Of a stretch of 44,523 bases of DNA, positions 1-9,630 are shown in pieces (the stretch's first letter is position 1; every line of letters begins with the position of its first letter). The notes below the pieces were generated by a model, which made no database searches, was not told the DNA's origin, and worked only from the letters and a program-made list of their open reading frames with translations. The stretch spans positions 1 to 44,523 of the forward strand of contig MGOU01000015.1 of NCBI GenBank assembly GCA_001795385.1. The letters run 5' to 3'. The DNA comes from Clostridiales bacterium GWD2_32_19 (GTDB taxonomy: Bacteria; Bacillota; Clostridia; Lachnospirales; UBA12420). The position numbers were made by a program, and so were the translations under genes.

Positions 1-60
1 TTGCTTGTAGAAATGAATTTTACAAAGCATAATAATTTTAGTAGCCATTTAAAGAACATA

Positions 61-92
61 AAATCACCTCATAGAAGTTTATGAGGTGATTT
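61..92 (-). terminator. Hairpin terminator downstream of the U32 gene
   Basis: Perfect 12-bp inverted repeat (61-72 against 81-92, loop 8 nt) lying 20 nt past the stop of the U32 gene. Short T-rich stretches flank both sides, so it may act in both directions. Positions 1-60 show no gene or motif that I recognise. Confidence 0.7.
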
Positions 93-111
93 TTAAAATA
101 AGAATAATTAA

Positions 112-1338
112 CTACAATTTTTTTCTTATCATATCGTATTTGTCAACTGGCGTATTTATTTTAACTTTTAATATCTGTTTTGGGTGTGGCGCTTCTTGTA
201 GTTCATTACCATCTTTATCTGTCATATATTCAATAATTTGAGTTGTGAACTTACCTTTTTTCTTGAATATCTCCAATTCCTCACCTATAGAAATTTTATT
301 TCTCTGTTCGATTGTTGCTATCTTTGTTTCCTTGTCATAATCGAGTATTACTCCACAAAAGTTATATTCTCTTATGTATGTTGCCTTGTCATATATTTGT
401 TCATCTGCTCCCGGCTTTTCAAAATAAAAACCTGTTGTATAGTCTCTATAACTTGACTTGCATATTTCTCTTATATAATATTCTTTATTCTTTTCATATA
501 CCTTAGGGTCTTTAAAATAATCATCTATTGCATCTCTGTACGCCTTAACTACAGTTGCTACATAATACACACTCTTCATTCTTCCCTCTATTTTAAAACT
601 AGTTATACCTGCACCTATGAGCTCTGGTATGTGCTCAAGCATGCATAAGTCTTTCGAGTTAAATATGTAAGTGCCTTTCTCATCCTCATGAATTGGCATG
701 TATATACCTGGTCTTTTCTCTTCAACAATGTGATATTTCCATCTGCATGGCTGTGCACAATCACCATGATTGGAATTGCGTCCTGCCATATAGTTGCTAA
801 GCAAACATCTTCCTGAGTATGAAATACACATCGCTCCATGTACGAATGCTTCTATATTTACATTTGGAACATATGTGTTTATATCTTTTATTTCTTTTAT
901 AGAAAGTTCTCTTGCTGCAACTACCCTCTTTACCCCTTGCTTCACCCAAAACTCCATACTTTTATAATTTGTACTGTTTGCTTGTGTACTTAGATGCACT
1001 TCCATATTAGGCACCGTTTGTCGAGCAATACTAAGTATTCCCGGATCAGCAATTATAAGAGCGTCCACCCCCATTTTCTCTAAATCCAAAAAATATTTAT
1101 CAATGTATCTTAAATCCTGATTGTGAGCTATTACATTTGCTGTTACATATACTCTTACATTTTTCGAATGAGCAAACTCGACAGCTTTTCCTATCTCATC
1201 CATCGTAAAGTTTTTTGCATTTGCTCTCAATCCATACATTGGACCGCCCAGATAAACCGCATCTGCACCATATAATATTGCTGTCTCTAAAACTTCCATA
1301 CTCCCTGCTGGAGCAAGTAATTCTGGTTTTTTCATCAT
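112..1338 (-). CDS. Peptidase U32 family protein (TrhP/YrrO-like tRNA hydroxylation factor)
   Basis: A 408-residue U32-family protein. The N-terminal segment KKPELLAPAGSMEVLE is the usual start of the TIM-barrel-like U32 core. The family signature is visible near residues 165-205 as EAFVHGAMCISYSGRCLLS, followed by a GRNSNHGDCAQPCRW block whose cysteines are typical. Family members such as Escherichia coli TrhP and Bacillus YrrN/YrrO take part in prephenate-dependent 5-hydroxyuridine formation in tRNA; older annotations say collagenase. Length fits the longer YrrO/TrhP2 type. I chose the ATG at 1338: the ATG 12 nt upstream overlaps the ribosome site (AAAGGATG) and so is unlikely. The gene appears monocistronic, with a hairpin after its stop. 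Family assignment is firm; the tRNA role is inferred from homologues. Confidence 0.88.
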   Translation of the reverse strand: MMKKPELLAPAGSMEVLETAILYGADAVYLGGPMYGLRANAKNFTMDEIGKAVEFAHSKNVRVYVTANVIAHNQDLRYIDKYFLDLEKMGVDALIIADPGILSIARQTVPNMEVHLSTQANSTNYKSMEFWVKQGVKRVVAARELSIKEIKDINTYVPNVNIEAFVHGAMCISYSGRCLLSNYMAGRNSNHGDCAQPCRWKYHIVEEKRPGIYMPIHEDEKGTYIFNSKDLCMLEHIPELIGAGITSFKIEGRMKSVYYVATVVKAYRDAIDDYFKDPKVYEKNKEYYIREICKSSYRDYTTGFYFEKPGADEQIYDKATYIREYNFCGVILDYDKETKIATIEQRNKISIGEELEIFKKKGKFTTQIIEYMTDKDGNELQEAPHPKQILKVKINTPVDKYDMIRKKL

Positions 1339-1421
1339 AAAATTACACATCCTTTCAAGTTAACAATTAGTATATTCCTAAATCTACTAACCATCAGCCA
1401 CATATATTTTCATTATAACAC

Positions 1422-1448
1422 AAAAAAACTCTTTAAAAGAGTTTTTTT
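1422..1448 (-). terminator. Terminator after the 74-residue small gene
   Basis: Inverted repeat AAAAAAACTCTT / AAGAGTTTTTTT with a 3-nt centre, 17 nt after the stop of the small gene at 1466. The T7 tract suits an intrinsic terminator on the minus strand; the symmetry could also stop plus-strand transcription. Confidence 0.7.
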
Positions 1449-1465
1449 GAATTTTATTTTGAATT

Positions 1466-1690
1466 TTATTTTAAATTTAAATTATTTGTTTGCTCGTTTA
1501 TAGATTGCATTACCCATCGATCTACTTTTGTTTGTGTGTCGTTCATGCATAGTGCTTGATTTACTTTACTATGATGTTCTTTATCATCCAAATCTACATA
1601 TGTTTTTACAAGGCAGTCATTTTGACCAATCTTTAATGCAATTTTAGGATATTTATGTAATTCTTTATCTAAATCATACTGTACACTCAT
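1466..1690 (-). CDS. Small hypothetical protein, 74 residues
   Basis: Not recognised. The protein is soluble and charged, with no membrane segment or signal peptide. An AGAGGTG ribosome site sits 6 nt before the ATG at 1690; the GTG inside that site is a worse start. A terminator follows the stop directly. Ribosome site and terminator together make this a likely real gene. It heads into a row of three small unknown genes (1466-2425), each with its own ribosome site, but I see no clear sequence similarity among them. Confidence 0.6.
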   Translation of the reverse strand: MSVQYDLDKELHKYPKIALKIGQNDCLVKTYVDLDDKEHHSKVNQALCMNDTQTKVDRWVMQSINEQTNNLNLK

Positions 1691-1755
1691 ATTAAACACC
1701 TCTTTTATGTTGGTTCAACTAATTATATCATGTACCAGCCAACAGGTCAAGTGTT

Positions 1756-1950
1756 TTATAATGAGAAACCCGATATTTGTTGTTCAATATCTACTTCGTC
1801 AAAATTATATACATCATGGCCTGATTCTTCTGTCATTAACTCTTTCAATTTATATACATGATTGTCATATTCTTCTGACTTAATCTCATCAGTCCATTCA
1901 AATGGTTCTTTATCTCCTGAATCGGTATTTTCACCAATTACATTACTCAT
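1756..1950 (-). CDS. Small acidic hypothetical protein, 64 residues
   Basis: Not recognised. Strongly acidic (many Asp and Glu), no membrane segment, with aromatic residues spread along it (FEWTDEI, YDNHVYKL). The ATG at 1950 lies 6 nt after AGGGGTG; a GTG three codons earlier overlaps that site and was not chosen. It is separated from the next small gene by 65 nt, so the two could be cotranscribed. Function unknown. Confidence 0.55.
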   Translation of the reverse strand: MSNVIGENTDSGDKEPFEWTDEIKSEEYDNHVYKLKELMTEESGHDVYNFDEVDIEQQISGFSL

Positions 1951-2020
1951 CAAACACACCCCTTTTGTTTTATATCTTATCTTAAGTATACCATATCTTT
2001 AATATAGTATCTTGATTTTT

Positions 2021-2425
2021 TTATAATTCAAACGGAGATTCTTCAACACAACTTGTTGGTTCTGTTGGTTCTGTTGGTTCTGTTGGTTCTGTTGGTTCTG
2101 TTGGTTCTGTTGGTTCTGTTGGTTCTGTTGGTTCTGTTGGTTCTGTTGGTTCTGTTGGTTCTGTTGGTTCTGTTGGTTCTGTTGGTTCTGCTAATCCAAC
2201 TGCTCCCCTTCCTAATACTATATATGGTACATTACTACACTCAACTTGAAGATTATTCATTCCAAGAACCAAAGATATTTGTCTTGCTAATATTGCCTCT
2301 TCTGGGTTATGTATTATAAGAGAATTATTACCGCCTCGACTAAATTTTATACCTGATACTTTTAACAAACCCTCGAGATCTCTTTCAGAAAAGAGGTCTA
2401 CTTTTTTCAAATTTTTAAAATCCAT
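2021..2425 (-). CDS. Hypothetical protein with (Glu-Pro-Thr)15 tail
   Basis: A 134-residue protein with two parts. Residues 1-80 form a small mixed domain (DLFSERDLEGLLKVSGIKF and a Val/Ile-rich end) that I do not recognise. Residues about 81-125 are fifteen perfect EPT triplets, then SCVEESPFEL. A Pro-rich, regularly acidic tail like this is expected to be extended and flexible, as in cell-wall spacers or linkers, yet there is no signal peptide or anchor, so a cytoplasmic role is more likely. The ribosome site AAGGGAGTG precedes the ATG. The repeat is encoded by identical 9-bp units, so copy number could change without shifting the frame. Confidence 0.65.
   Translation of the reverse strand: MDFKNLKKVDLFSERDLEGLLKVSGIKFSRGGNNSLIIHNPEEAILARQISLVLGMNNLQVECSNVPYIVLGRGAVGLAEPTEPTEPTEPTEPTEPTEPTEPTEPTEPTEPTEPTEPTEPTEPTSCVEESPFEL
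2055..2189. repeat. Perfect 9-bp tandem repeat, 15 copies
   Basis: The plus-strand unit GTTGGTTCT is repeated 15 times without a mismatch, reading GAACCAACA-phase codons (Glu-Pro-Thr) on the minus strand. The lack of even synonymous variation points to recent expansion or homogenisation by slippage. Confidence 0.97.
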
Positions 2426-2560
2426 TTTTTCACTCCCTTTGTTAATTAATCATTTTCAAATAGCTAAACTATATTAATATCTAAAACAATTCCATACTAT
2501 AAAATAACTATTTTGAAATTATACCATATTTTTACATTATTTGCAATAGTTTTTCATTAA

Positions 2561-3562
2561 TTATTTCAAAATATATACTTTTACATTTTTTCTTCTACCA
2601 TAATTATTTACTTCCCCTAGTGTGTCCATGTATAAATCTATCTTATTTCCCTTTATGGCTCCGCCTGTATCTCCTGCCATTGCTTCTCCATATCCTTCTA
2701 CATAGAGTTTGGTTCTCAGTGGTATAACTTTAGGGTCTACAGCCACTATACCCTCTCTTACTTTAAGCCCAAGGCAAGTACGACCTGTACTACCTTTTAG
2801 CTCTGATAATGTATATGCTGTAGCAGTCATACTTATCATTTTCTTGTAGCTGTATGCTTTCCCACTTACCGCTTTATATATATTCGCTGTACCCTTCTTT
2901 ATGATCTTTTCTTGTGGTTTTTTAGTTATTTTCTCTCCTATATTTTCTCTCTTTACCTCTACACCATTCATATAAGTAACCTTACTTTTGACTATCTTTT
3001 CTCCATTTATACCTTCTTTTACTACAGTTTTTACAGAACTATCTAGGTCTTTTGCATATATTATCTTTTCTGTATATGGTATTACTATCTTCTTTTCTAT
3101 AATCTCAGTGTTATAGTCTTTAACCTCGATTATCATATTAGGCTTTACTGATTCTTCTGTCTTCACATTTATATAATCTTCTTTGCTTAATACGATGTTA
3201 TTCGTAGCGAGTACTGCCGAAACAGGTATCTGGGTTGCAAAAACCTTCCTTATTTCATTATTATAACAAAGCTTTATAGGAAACGCTCTTTCTATCTTTA
3301 TGCTCATATCTTTTTGTATCTCTGATGTTTTATCTAGATTCATCTTGTCAACATCCCTTACCGGAACATTTATTGAAATCAAAAATTCTCCAACAGTTTT
3401 GGCTTTTGTTTTATAAAAAGATTCGATGTTGCCATCCATTAAATATACTTGCTTATATGACAACAAATCAGCATAAAACATCACCATTAACGAAGTAGCT
3501 GATACAATAAATAATATAATAATAAAATTGAAATTAATTTCCTTCTTTAAGATATTTTTCAT
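2561..3562 (-). CDS. YabE-like cell-wall protein: DUF348/G5/3D domains
   Basis: A 333-residue exported protein. One N-terminal membrane segment (about residues 13-33) is followed by ubiquitin-like DUF348 repeats (about 35-150), a G5-like region (about 150-220; GEKIVKSKVTYMNGVEVKR) and a C-terminal 3D domain (about 240-333). The three Asp residues that name the 3D domain are visible in AVDPKVIPL, AGDTGGAIKG and KIDLYMDT. Homologues such as Bacillus YabE are cell-wall muralytic proteins related to resuscitation factors; the 3D domain resembles MltA-type lytic transglycosylases. Start: the ATG at 3562 lies 6 nt after GGAGG, whereas the earlier ATG touches it. It follows tatD, as yabE does in Bacillus. 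Confidence 0.87.
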   Translation of the reverse strand: MKNILKKEINFNFIIILFIVSATSLMVMFYADLLSYKQVYLMDGNIESFYKTKAKTVGEFLISINVPVRDVDKMNLDKTSEIQKDMSIKIERAFPIKLCYNNEIRKVFATQIPVSAVLATNNIVLSKEDYINVKTEESVKPNMIIEVKDYNTEIIEKKIVIPYTEKIIYAKDLDSSVKTVVKEGINGEKIVKSKVTYMNGVEVKRENIGEKITKKPQEKIIKKGTANIYKAVSGKAYSYKKMISMTATAYTLSELKGSTGRTCLGLKVREGIVAVDPKVIPLRTKLYVEGYGEAMAGDTGGAIKGNKIDLYMDTLGEVNNYGRRKNVKVYILK

Positions 3563-3625
3563 ATACATCCTCCAAATCAGTACTTTTTATTGATACCTCA
3601 GTATCATCGAATTCCCAAGTGTGTA

Positions 3626-4396
3626 TTAATCGTGAATCGAAAAAAGTTTTTTCCCATTATCCGTAGTAATTTTTATTACTTCTTCCTCTGAAATTCCTTT
3701 TATGTTGGATATTTTACTGACCACATATTTCAAATTAGTTGAATCATTTCTCTTCCCACGATTTGGCTCTGGGGTCATATAAGGACAGTCGGTTTCTAAT
3801 ACTATATTATCAATAGAAATATTACTTACTACCTCAACTAATTTCTTTGCATTTTTAAATGTAATAACGCCACCAATTCCAATATAAAATCCCATATTTA
3901 TATACTCATACGCCATTTCTAAACTTTGACTATACGCATGTATTACACCCTTCAAACCTTGATAATTATTTTGCTTAATTATTTCAAAAGTTTCTTCACT
4001 TGCATCCCTGCTGTGAATTATAACAGGTAAGTTCAGTTCCCTTGCCAACTTCATTTGCGTATCAAACCACACTTTTTGAAGTTCTCTCTCCGAATGCTCA
4101 TAATAATAATCAAGTCCTATCTCACCTATTGCAACCACTCTTTTATTATATGCAAGTTCTTTCAATACTTGTATATCTTCATCTTTCAAACTCTTTACAT
4201 CATGAGGATGTACACCAACCGATGCATATATAAAATTATACTTCTCAGCCAATTTTATACTCCTAGTCGATGACTTTATATCCACCCCACAATTTACCAC
4301 AAGCTCCACACCCGAATCTTTCAGATTACCAAGCAACTGGTCTCTATCCTCATTATATCTCCCATCATCATAATGCGCATGCGTATCAAATATCAT
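3626..4396 (-). CDS. tatD: TatD family metal-dependent hydrolase
   Basis: 256 residues, the normal TatD length. Metal ligands and motifs are in order: DTHAHYDD at residues 4-11, GEIGLDYYY near 91-99, IHSRDA near 127, a His in VIHAYS near 153, and LETDCPYMTP near 201. Family members are Mg-dependent 3'-5' exonucleases or deoxyribonucleases acting in DNA repair; some hydrolyse D-aminoacyl-tRNA. The ATG lies after AGGGGGA. It sits between a SanA-like gene and the 3D protein, in the metG-tatD-yabE order of many Firmicutes. A palindromic repeat separates it from the upstream gene. Confidence 0.93.
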   Translation of the reverse strand: MIFDTHAHYDDGRYNEDRDQLLGNLKDSGVELVVNCGVDIKSSTRSIKLAEKYNFIYASVGVHPHDVKSLKDEDIQVLKELAYNKRVVAIGEIGLDYYYEHSERELQKVWFDTQMKLARELNLPVIIHSRDASEETFEIIKQNNYQGLKGVIHAYSQSLEMAYEYINMGFYIGIGGVITFKNAKKLVEVVSNISIDNIVLETDCPYMTPEPNRGKRNDSTNLKYVVSKISNIKGISEEEVIKITTDNGKKLFSIHD

Positions 4397-4438
4397 ATAT
4401 GTCCCCCTTATAATCTTTTAATCTCTTTGTATTTAATT

Positions 4439-4566
4439 CCCCGTCGGCTTGCCGCGTTCTTGTCATTGCGAGGAGGTTTTTTCGACGAAGCAATCTCGTT
4501 TCTGAAAGATGAGATTGCTTCGCAAAAAACGCTCGCAATGACAACATGATACCCCGTCGGCTTGCC
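4439..4566. repeat. REP-like palindromic element with flanking direct repeats
   Basis: A nested palindrome: the outer arms TTGTCATTGCGAG (4460-4472) and CTCGCAATGACAA (4532-4544) are perfectly complementary, and the inner arms CGAAGCAATCTC (4486-4497) and GAGATTGCTTCG (4511-4522) form a second stem. Two copies of a 15-bp direct repeat, CCCCGTCGGCTTGCC, lie outside it (4439-4453 and 4552-4566). The unit has higher G+C than its surroundings and no convincing coding function. Related partial sequences occur at 35532-35542 and 37543-37571. This resembles non-autonomous palindromic repeats mobilised in trans. Confidence 0.85.
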
Positions 4567-4637
4567 ACAGGGAGATTCCTTCTTTAATCTTTAACATAAA
4601 CGCACTAAAATATTCCCCTCAATTAAAAACATCCACT

Positions 4638-5321
4638 TCACCCTTTAGTGACCTTCCCGTCACCAGTTATATCTATCTTATCACCCAAATACTTAGGTTT
4701 CACCTTAAGTATCGATCCAACAAAATCCTTACACACCGCAAGACTCTCCCTAAACTTATAATACCCCATATTCATATATGGCCTTTTATCCGCTGATATC
4801 CCTGATACGTTTAGCTTAAACACCCTCGCAATAAATATGGCACGCTTAAGATGATATTCTTGAGTAGATATCATTATATCATTAAGTCCAAAAATATACT
4901 TCGCCCTATATATACTCTCATATGTACTAAACCCCGCATGATCCAAAAATATATCTCGTGCAAGAACACCCTTCTTTATTGCATATTCCTTCATTGCATT
5001 TACCTCATCATAACTCCGCTGTCCATGATCACCACTCATTAGTATTTTCTTAACTTTCCCTTTTTTATATAATTCTACTGCTATATCTACTCTATCTTGA
5101 AGCATTGCCGACAAACTTCCACTTTTAAAAACGCGCGCACCAAGTACTATAACAGCTTGTTTAGAGTTTACCTCATCAACAGTTGCCATATACTTCACAG
5201 CAGTTTTATTAACATAAATATTCACTCCCAAATATGCAATGATTAATATTACGCAAGTCCAAATCAATATTTGCATAAACCGTATCACCAACTTTTTAAA
5301 ATTTATAGATTTTACTTTCAT
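4638..5321 (-). CDS. SanA/YdcF-like DUF218 membrane protein
   Basis: 227 residues with one N-terminal membrane segment (about 16-33), then a DUF218 domain. The family core is seen as QAVIVLGARV (about 55-64), LQDRVDIAVELYKKGKVKKILMSGD written here in parts: LQDRVDIAVELYKKG then KILMSGDHG, followed by YDEVNAMKEYAI and STQEYHLKRA. SanA-type proteins influence the envelope barrier and vancomycin exclusion in enteric bacteria; ElyC-type relatives affect undecaprenyl-phosphate use. The precise substrate is unknown. Ribosome site AGAGGTG precedes the ATG. It starts 23 nt after the metG stop, so it is probably in the metG transcript. Confidence 0.82.
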   Translation of the reverse strand: MKVKSINFKKLVIRFMQILIWTCVILIIAYLGVNIYVNKTAVKYMATVDEVNSKQAVIVLGARVFKSGSLSAMLQDRVDIAVELYKKGKVKKILMSGDHGQRSYDEVNAMKEYAIKKGVLARDIFLDHAGFSTYESIYRAKYIFGLNDIMISTQEYHLKRAIFIARVFKLNVSGISADKRPYMNMGYYKFRESLAVCKDFVGSILKVKPKYLGDKIDITGDGKVTKG

Positions 5322-5344
5322 AAGTCACCTCTAAAATGAAATTG

Positions 5345-7369
<2,025 letters not shown>

Positions 7370-7394
7370 TTATTTGACATATACAATTTAACTC

Positions 7395-7615
7395 AAAAAA
7401 CTCGTCCCATGAAGAATCCTAAACTCAGGATTTTAATCATGGGACGAGTTTTCACCCGCGGTACCACCCAAATTCAAATCATAATTAACAATTATGATTT
7501 ACACTTTAATTTCATTCGCTCAAGGACCATATTCAGTAGTTTTCACTTTCTCCTTCTCAACACACGGAGTTCTCTGTAAAAGCTTCCATTACTTACTCTT
7601 CCCTTCATTGCTTTT
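7395..7615 (-). promoter_or_regulatory. T-box riboswitch, methionine specifier
   Basis: Read on the minus strand, the leader contains a GAAGAGTA AG-bulge-like segment near 7600, a specifier region with ATG (Met) at 7530-7528 in the context GAATATGGTCC, and the T-box GGGTGGTACCGCGGG at 7469-7455. The T-box is followed by a terminator: a stem of about 13 bp (7438-7450 with 7398-7410) ending in T6. Uncharged tRNA-Met should pair with the specifier and T-box, favour the antiterminator and allow metG transcription. This is the classic Firmicutes arrangement. Confidence 0.93.
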
Positions 7616-7621
7616 ATATAA

Positions 7622-7777
7622 TTAACATGCAGCTTTTGCTTCTCTATCGTAGAACTGTGCTATGAGTTCATCAAGTTCCACACTTACTTTATATATTTCT
7701 TTATAGTCTGCATTATTTTTTATTAGTTCATTTAATCTTATTCTTAACTGGTCAATTTGTTGTGCAAATTTTTTCAT
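7622..7777 (-). CDS. Spo0E-like aspartyl-phosphate phosphatase, 51 residues
   Basis: A very short gene. The product starts MKKFAQQIDQLRIRLNELI and carries YKVSVELDELIAQFYD near residues 30-45, which matches the Spo0E family signature (S..LD.LI..Y) in a two-helix protein. Family members dephosphorylate Spo0A-P and so delay sporulation. The ribosome site is strong (AGGGGGGA before ATTAAATG). It lies between lgt and the metG T-box on the same strand, so read-through from it would enter the T-box leader. I checked every codon across the frame; there is no internal stop. Spo0E assignment rests on the signature and size. Confidence 0.82.
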   Translation of the reverse strand: MKKFAQQIDQLRIRLNELIKNNADYKEIYKVSVELDELIAQFYDREAKAAC

Positions 7778-7894
7778 TTAATCCCCCCCTGAAATCATTT
7801 CAAAATCCACAATTTTAAAAGCTAGTCTAATGGTTTTTAAAATGTTCTTTTGCTTCGTAAATTTTTATTTTTCCTATTCCATTATTTTACAACA

Positions 7895-8764
7895 TCATAC
7901 ATTATTTGTCAATCGTTTTTTAGATAATAATTTATAAATTTCATACATTATTGCACATACTAGTAAAATCGCTGATAATAGCTGAGATGCTGGCATATTG
8001 AGACCTGACATTATTAATTGATCTGTTCTTAATCCCTCTATCCATAACCTTCCTAGCGAATATCCTATTAAATATAATACAAATAATTCTCCATCATATT
8101 TTTTATGTTTGCGGTAAAAAATCAATATCAAAAATACTGCTAAATTCCACAATGATTCATATAAAAATGTAGGATGAACTTGTATGTAAGAGGCACCTTT
8201 GTATAAAACATCCTTGCCTACTAAACTATCTGGTATATAACTCGCAACATCTTTTTTTATAGCCATTGCGAACAGGTTATTTGTGAATCCACCAAATGCT
8301 TCTTTGTTAAAAAAATTGCCCCATCTACCTATTGCTTGTCCTATAATAAGACTAGGTATAACAGTATCCGCAAATATTCCAAATTTTATTTTCTTCCATC
8401 TTGTATACAGTATTGCAGTAATGACTGAAGCTATTATTGCACCATATATTGCTATACCACCTTCTCTTATTGCAAATATCTTCGCTAAATCATTTTTATA
8501 ATTTTCCCATTCAAATGCCACATAATAAGCTCTGGCTCCTATCAAAGCGACCAATATTACCATTATAGCAAAATCATAGTAAATGTCAACATTTTGTCCA
8601 GTTTTTTTTGCTTCTCTCATAGTTAAATATATTCCTATCATAATACCTGTTGTTATAATAATCCCATACCAGTATATCGGTAAATCAAATATAGTAATTG
8701 CAACTCTATTTAATTTTTCTATCTCTATACCTAGATTTGGGAAGTATATATCCGGACTAACCAT
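7895..8764 (-). CDS. lgt: Prolipoprotein diacylglyceryl transferase
   Basis: 289 residues, about seven membrane segments. Lgt moves diacylglycerol from phosphatidylglycerol to the lipobox Cys of prolipoproteins in the cytoplasmic membrane. The family signature is seen as GRWGNFFNKEAFGG near residues 145-158 with the invariant Arg, Asn and Glu. Other conserved parts are LPIYWYGIIIT (about 24-34), GARAYYVAFEW and HPTFLYESLWN, then a C-terminal GRLWIEGLRTDQL. I prefer the ATG at 8764, 8 nt after AAAGGTG; the GTG at 8776 overlaps that site. The lipoprotein at 29938 is a likely client. Confidence 0.95.
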   Translation of the reverse strand: MVSPDIYFPNLGIEIEKLNRVAITIFDLPIYWYGIIITTGIMIGIYLTMREAKKTGQNVDIYYDFAIMVILVALIGARAYYVAFEWENYKNDLAKIFAIREGGIAIYGAIIASVITAILYTRWKKIKFGIFADTVIPSLIIGQAIGRWGNFFNKEAFGGFTNNLFAMAIKKDVASYIPDSLVGKDVLYKGASYIQVHPTFLYESLWNLAVFLILIFYRKHKKYDGELFVLYLIGYSLGRLWIEGLRTDQLIMSGLNMPASQLLSAILLVCAIMYEIYKLLSKKRLTNNV

Positions 8765-8815
8765 TACTATCAACACCTTTCTCTTCTGTATTTATATTCA
8801 TAATATATTCAACAA

Positions 8816-8850
8816 TTGTTGGAGCCGTCACATATGCACGGCTCTACAAT
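8816..8850 (-). terminator. Hairpin between the PrsW gene and lgt
   Basis: Inverted repeat with GAGCCGT (8822-8828) and ACGGCTC (8838-8844) at its core, extended by ATTGT/ACAAT on the outside. It lies 10 nt past the PrsW-like stop. There is no strong T tract, so it may be a weak terminator or a dispersed hairpin. Confidence 0.5.
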
Positions 8851-8860
8851 ATTATTGTCA

Positions 8861-9580
8861 TTACTTTTGTATTTTCTCCTGACTTTCCGTTTTTTCTATC
8901 TCTTTGTCTTTAAACGGTGATGCTTGAATGTGCTCTTTCATCTTCCTAAAGCCTGTTACCCATATGAAAAGTACATATGGTACAAATCCTAAAAGTAAAA
9001 GAGGATTTTGATATATGAGAATAAAATCGTACAATCCATGCAGGAATATCGGTATAAAAAAAGCTTTAAGTAACATTTCCATTTTTCTTTCCGGCTCAAA
9101 CTTTGCTAATGCAAGATAGTATCCCATAGTTACTCCAAACAATGCATGGGCTGGCACTGCAAATATACTTCTCATCATTGCAGTATATGCTCCTCCAAAC
9201 TCTGGATTTACCACATATAATATATTTTCTACTAACGCAAAACCTAAAGAAACAAATGCCGCATATACTATTCCATCAAACTTTTCATTAAAATTTCTAT
9301 TTTCAAATATAAGTGCATACACTATAAGAAATTTAAAAGACTCTTCTGTTAATGCCGCAACAATAAATGCAACATATAACGAATATGATAGATTATTCCC
9401 AATAAGACTAGCGTAGCTACTTAAATATTCTTCTACAACTATAATCGGTGCTACGATAAATCCTCCAAATAATAACCCTAAAAACAAAAGATTGAGTGGT
9501 TCTTTTTCATATTTGTCCCTTATATAAAGATATACAACTACTATTGCTATGGGTGCAATAGCTAGATTTATAATACCCAA
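8861..9580 (-). CDS. PrsW-family glutamic intramembrane protease
   Basis: 239 residues with about seven to eight membrane segments. The catalytic motifs of the PrsW/CAAX-like family are present: EESFKF near residue 80 (the EExxK type), FDGIVYAAFVSLGFALVEN near 100-118, AVPAHALFGVTMGY near 140 and FLHGLYDF near 180. In Bacillus, PrsW makes the first cut in the anti-sigma factor RsiW; no sigma/anti-sigma pair is visible here, so the substrate is unknown. Start is TTG at 9580, 8 nt after GGGGTG; no better ATG is near. It follows dnaX by about 50 nt and could be cotranscribed with it. Confidence 0.85.
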   Translation of the reverse strand: MGIINLAIAPIAIVVVYLYIRDKYEKEPLNLLFLGLLFGGFIVAPIIVVEEYLSSYASLIGNNLSYSLYVAFIVAALTEESFKFLIVYALIFENRNFNEKFDGIVYAAFVSLGFALVENILYVVNPEFGGAYTAMMRSIFAVPAHALFGVTMGYYLALAKFEPERKMEMLLKAFFIPIFLHGLYDFILIYQNPLLLLGFVPYVLFIWVTGFRKMKEHIQASPFKDKEIEKTESQEKIQK

Positions 9581-9630
9581 ATAATTTTCACCCCATTTGT
9601 GCTTAACTTCTGGTACGCCAACCTCACTGA

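Noticed and set aside
2055-2189. CRISPR-like array
   Set aside because: The 9-bp units are contiguous with no spacers and sit inside a coding frame; no cas genes are present.
2053-2319. Plus-strand frame of repeated Leu-Val-Leu
   Set aside because: It is the antisense reading of the Glu-Pro-Thr repeat; no ribosome site, and the repeat explains the open frame.
4386-4568. 60-codon minus-strand frame upstream of tatD
   Set aside because: It consists mostly of the REP-like palindrome and its flanks; frames of this kind are typical of such repeats and there is no ribosome site.
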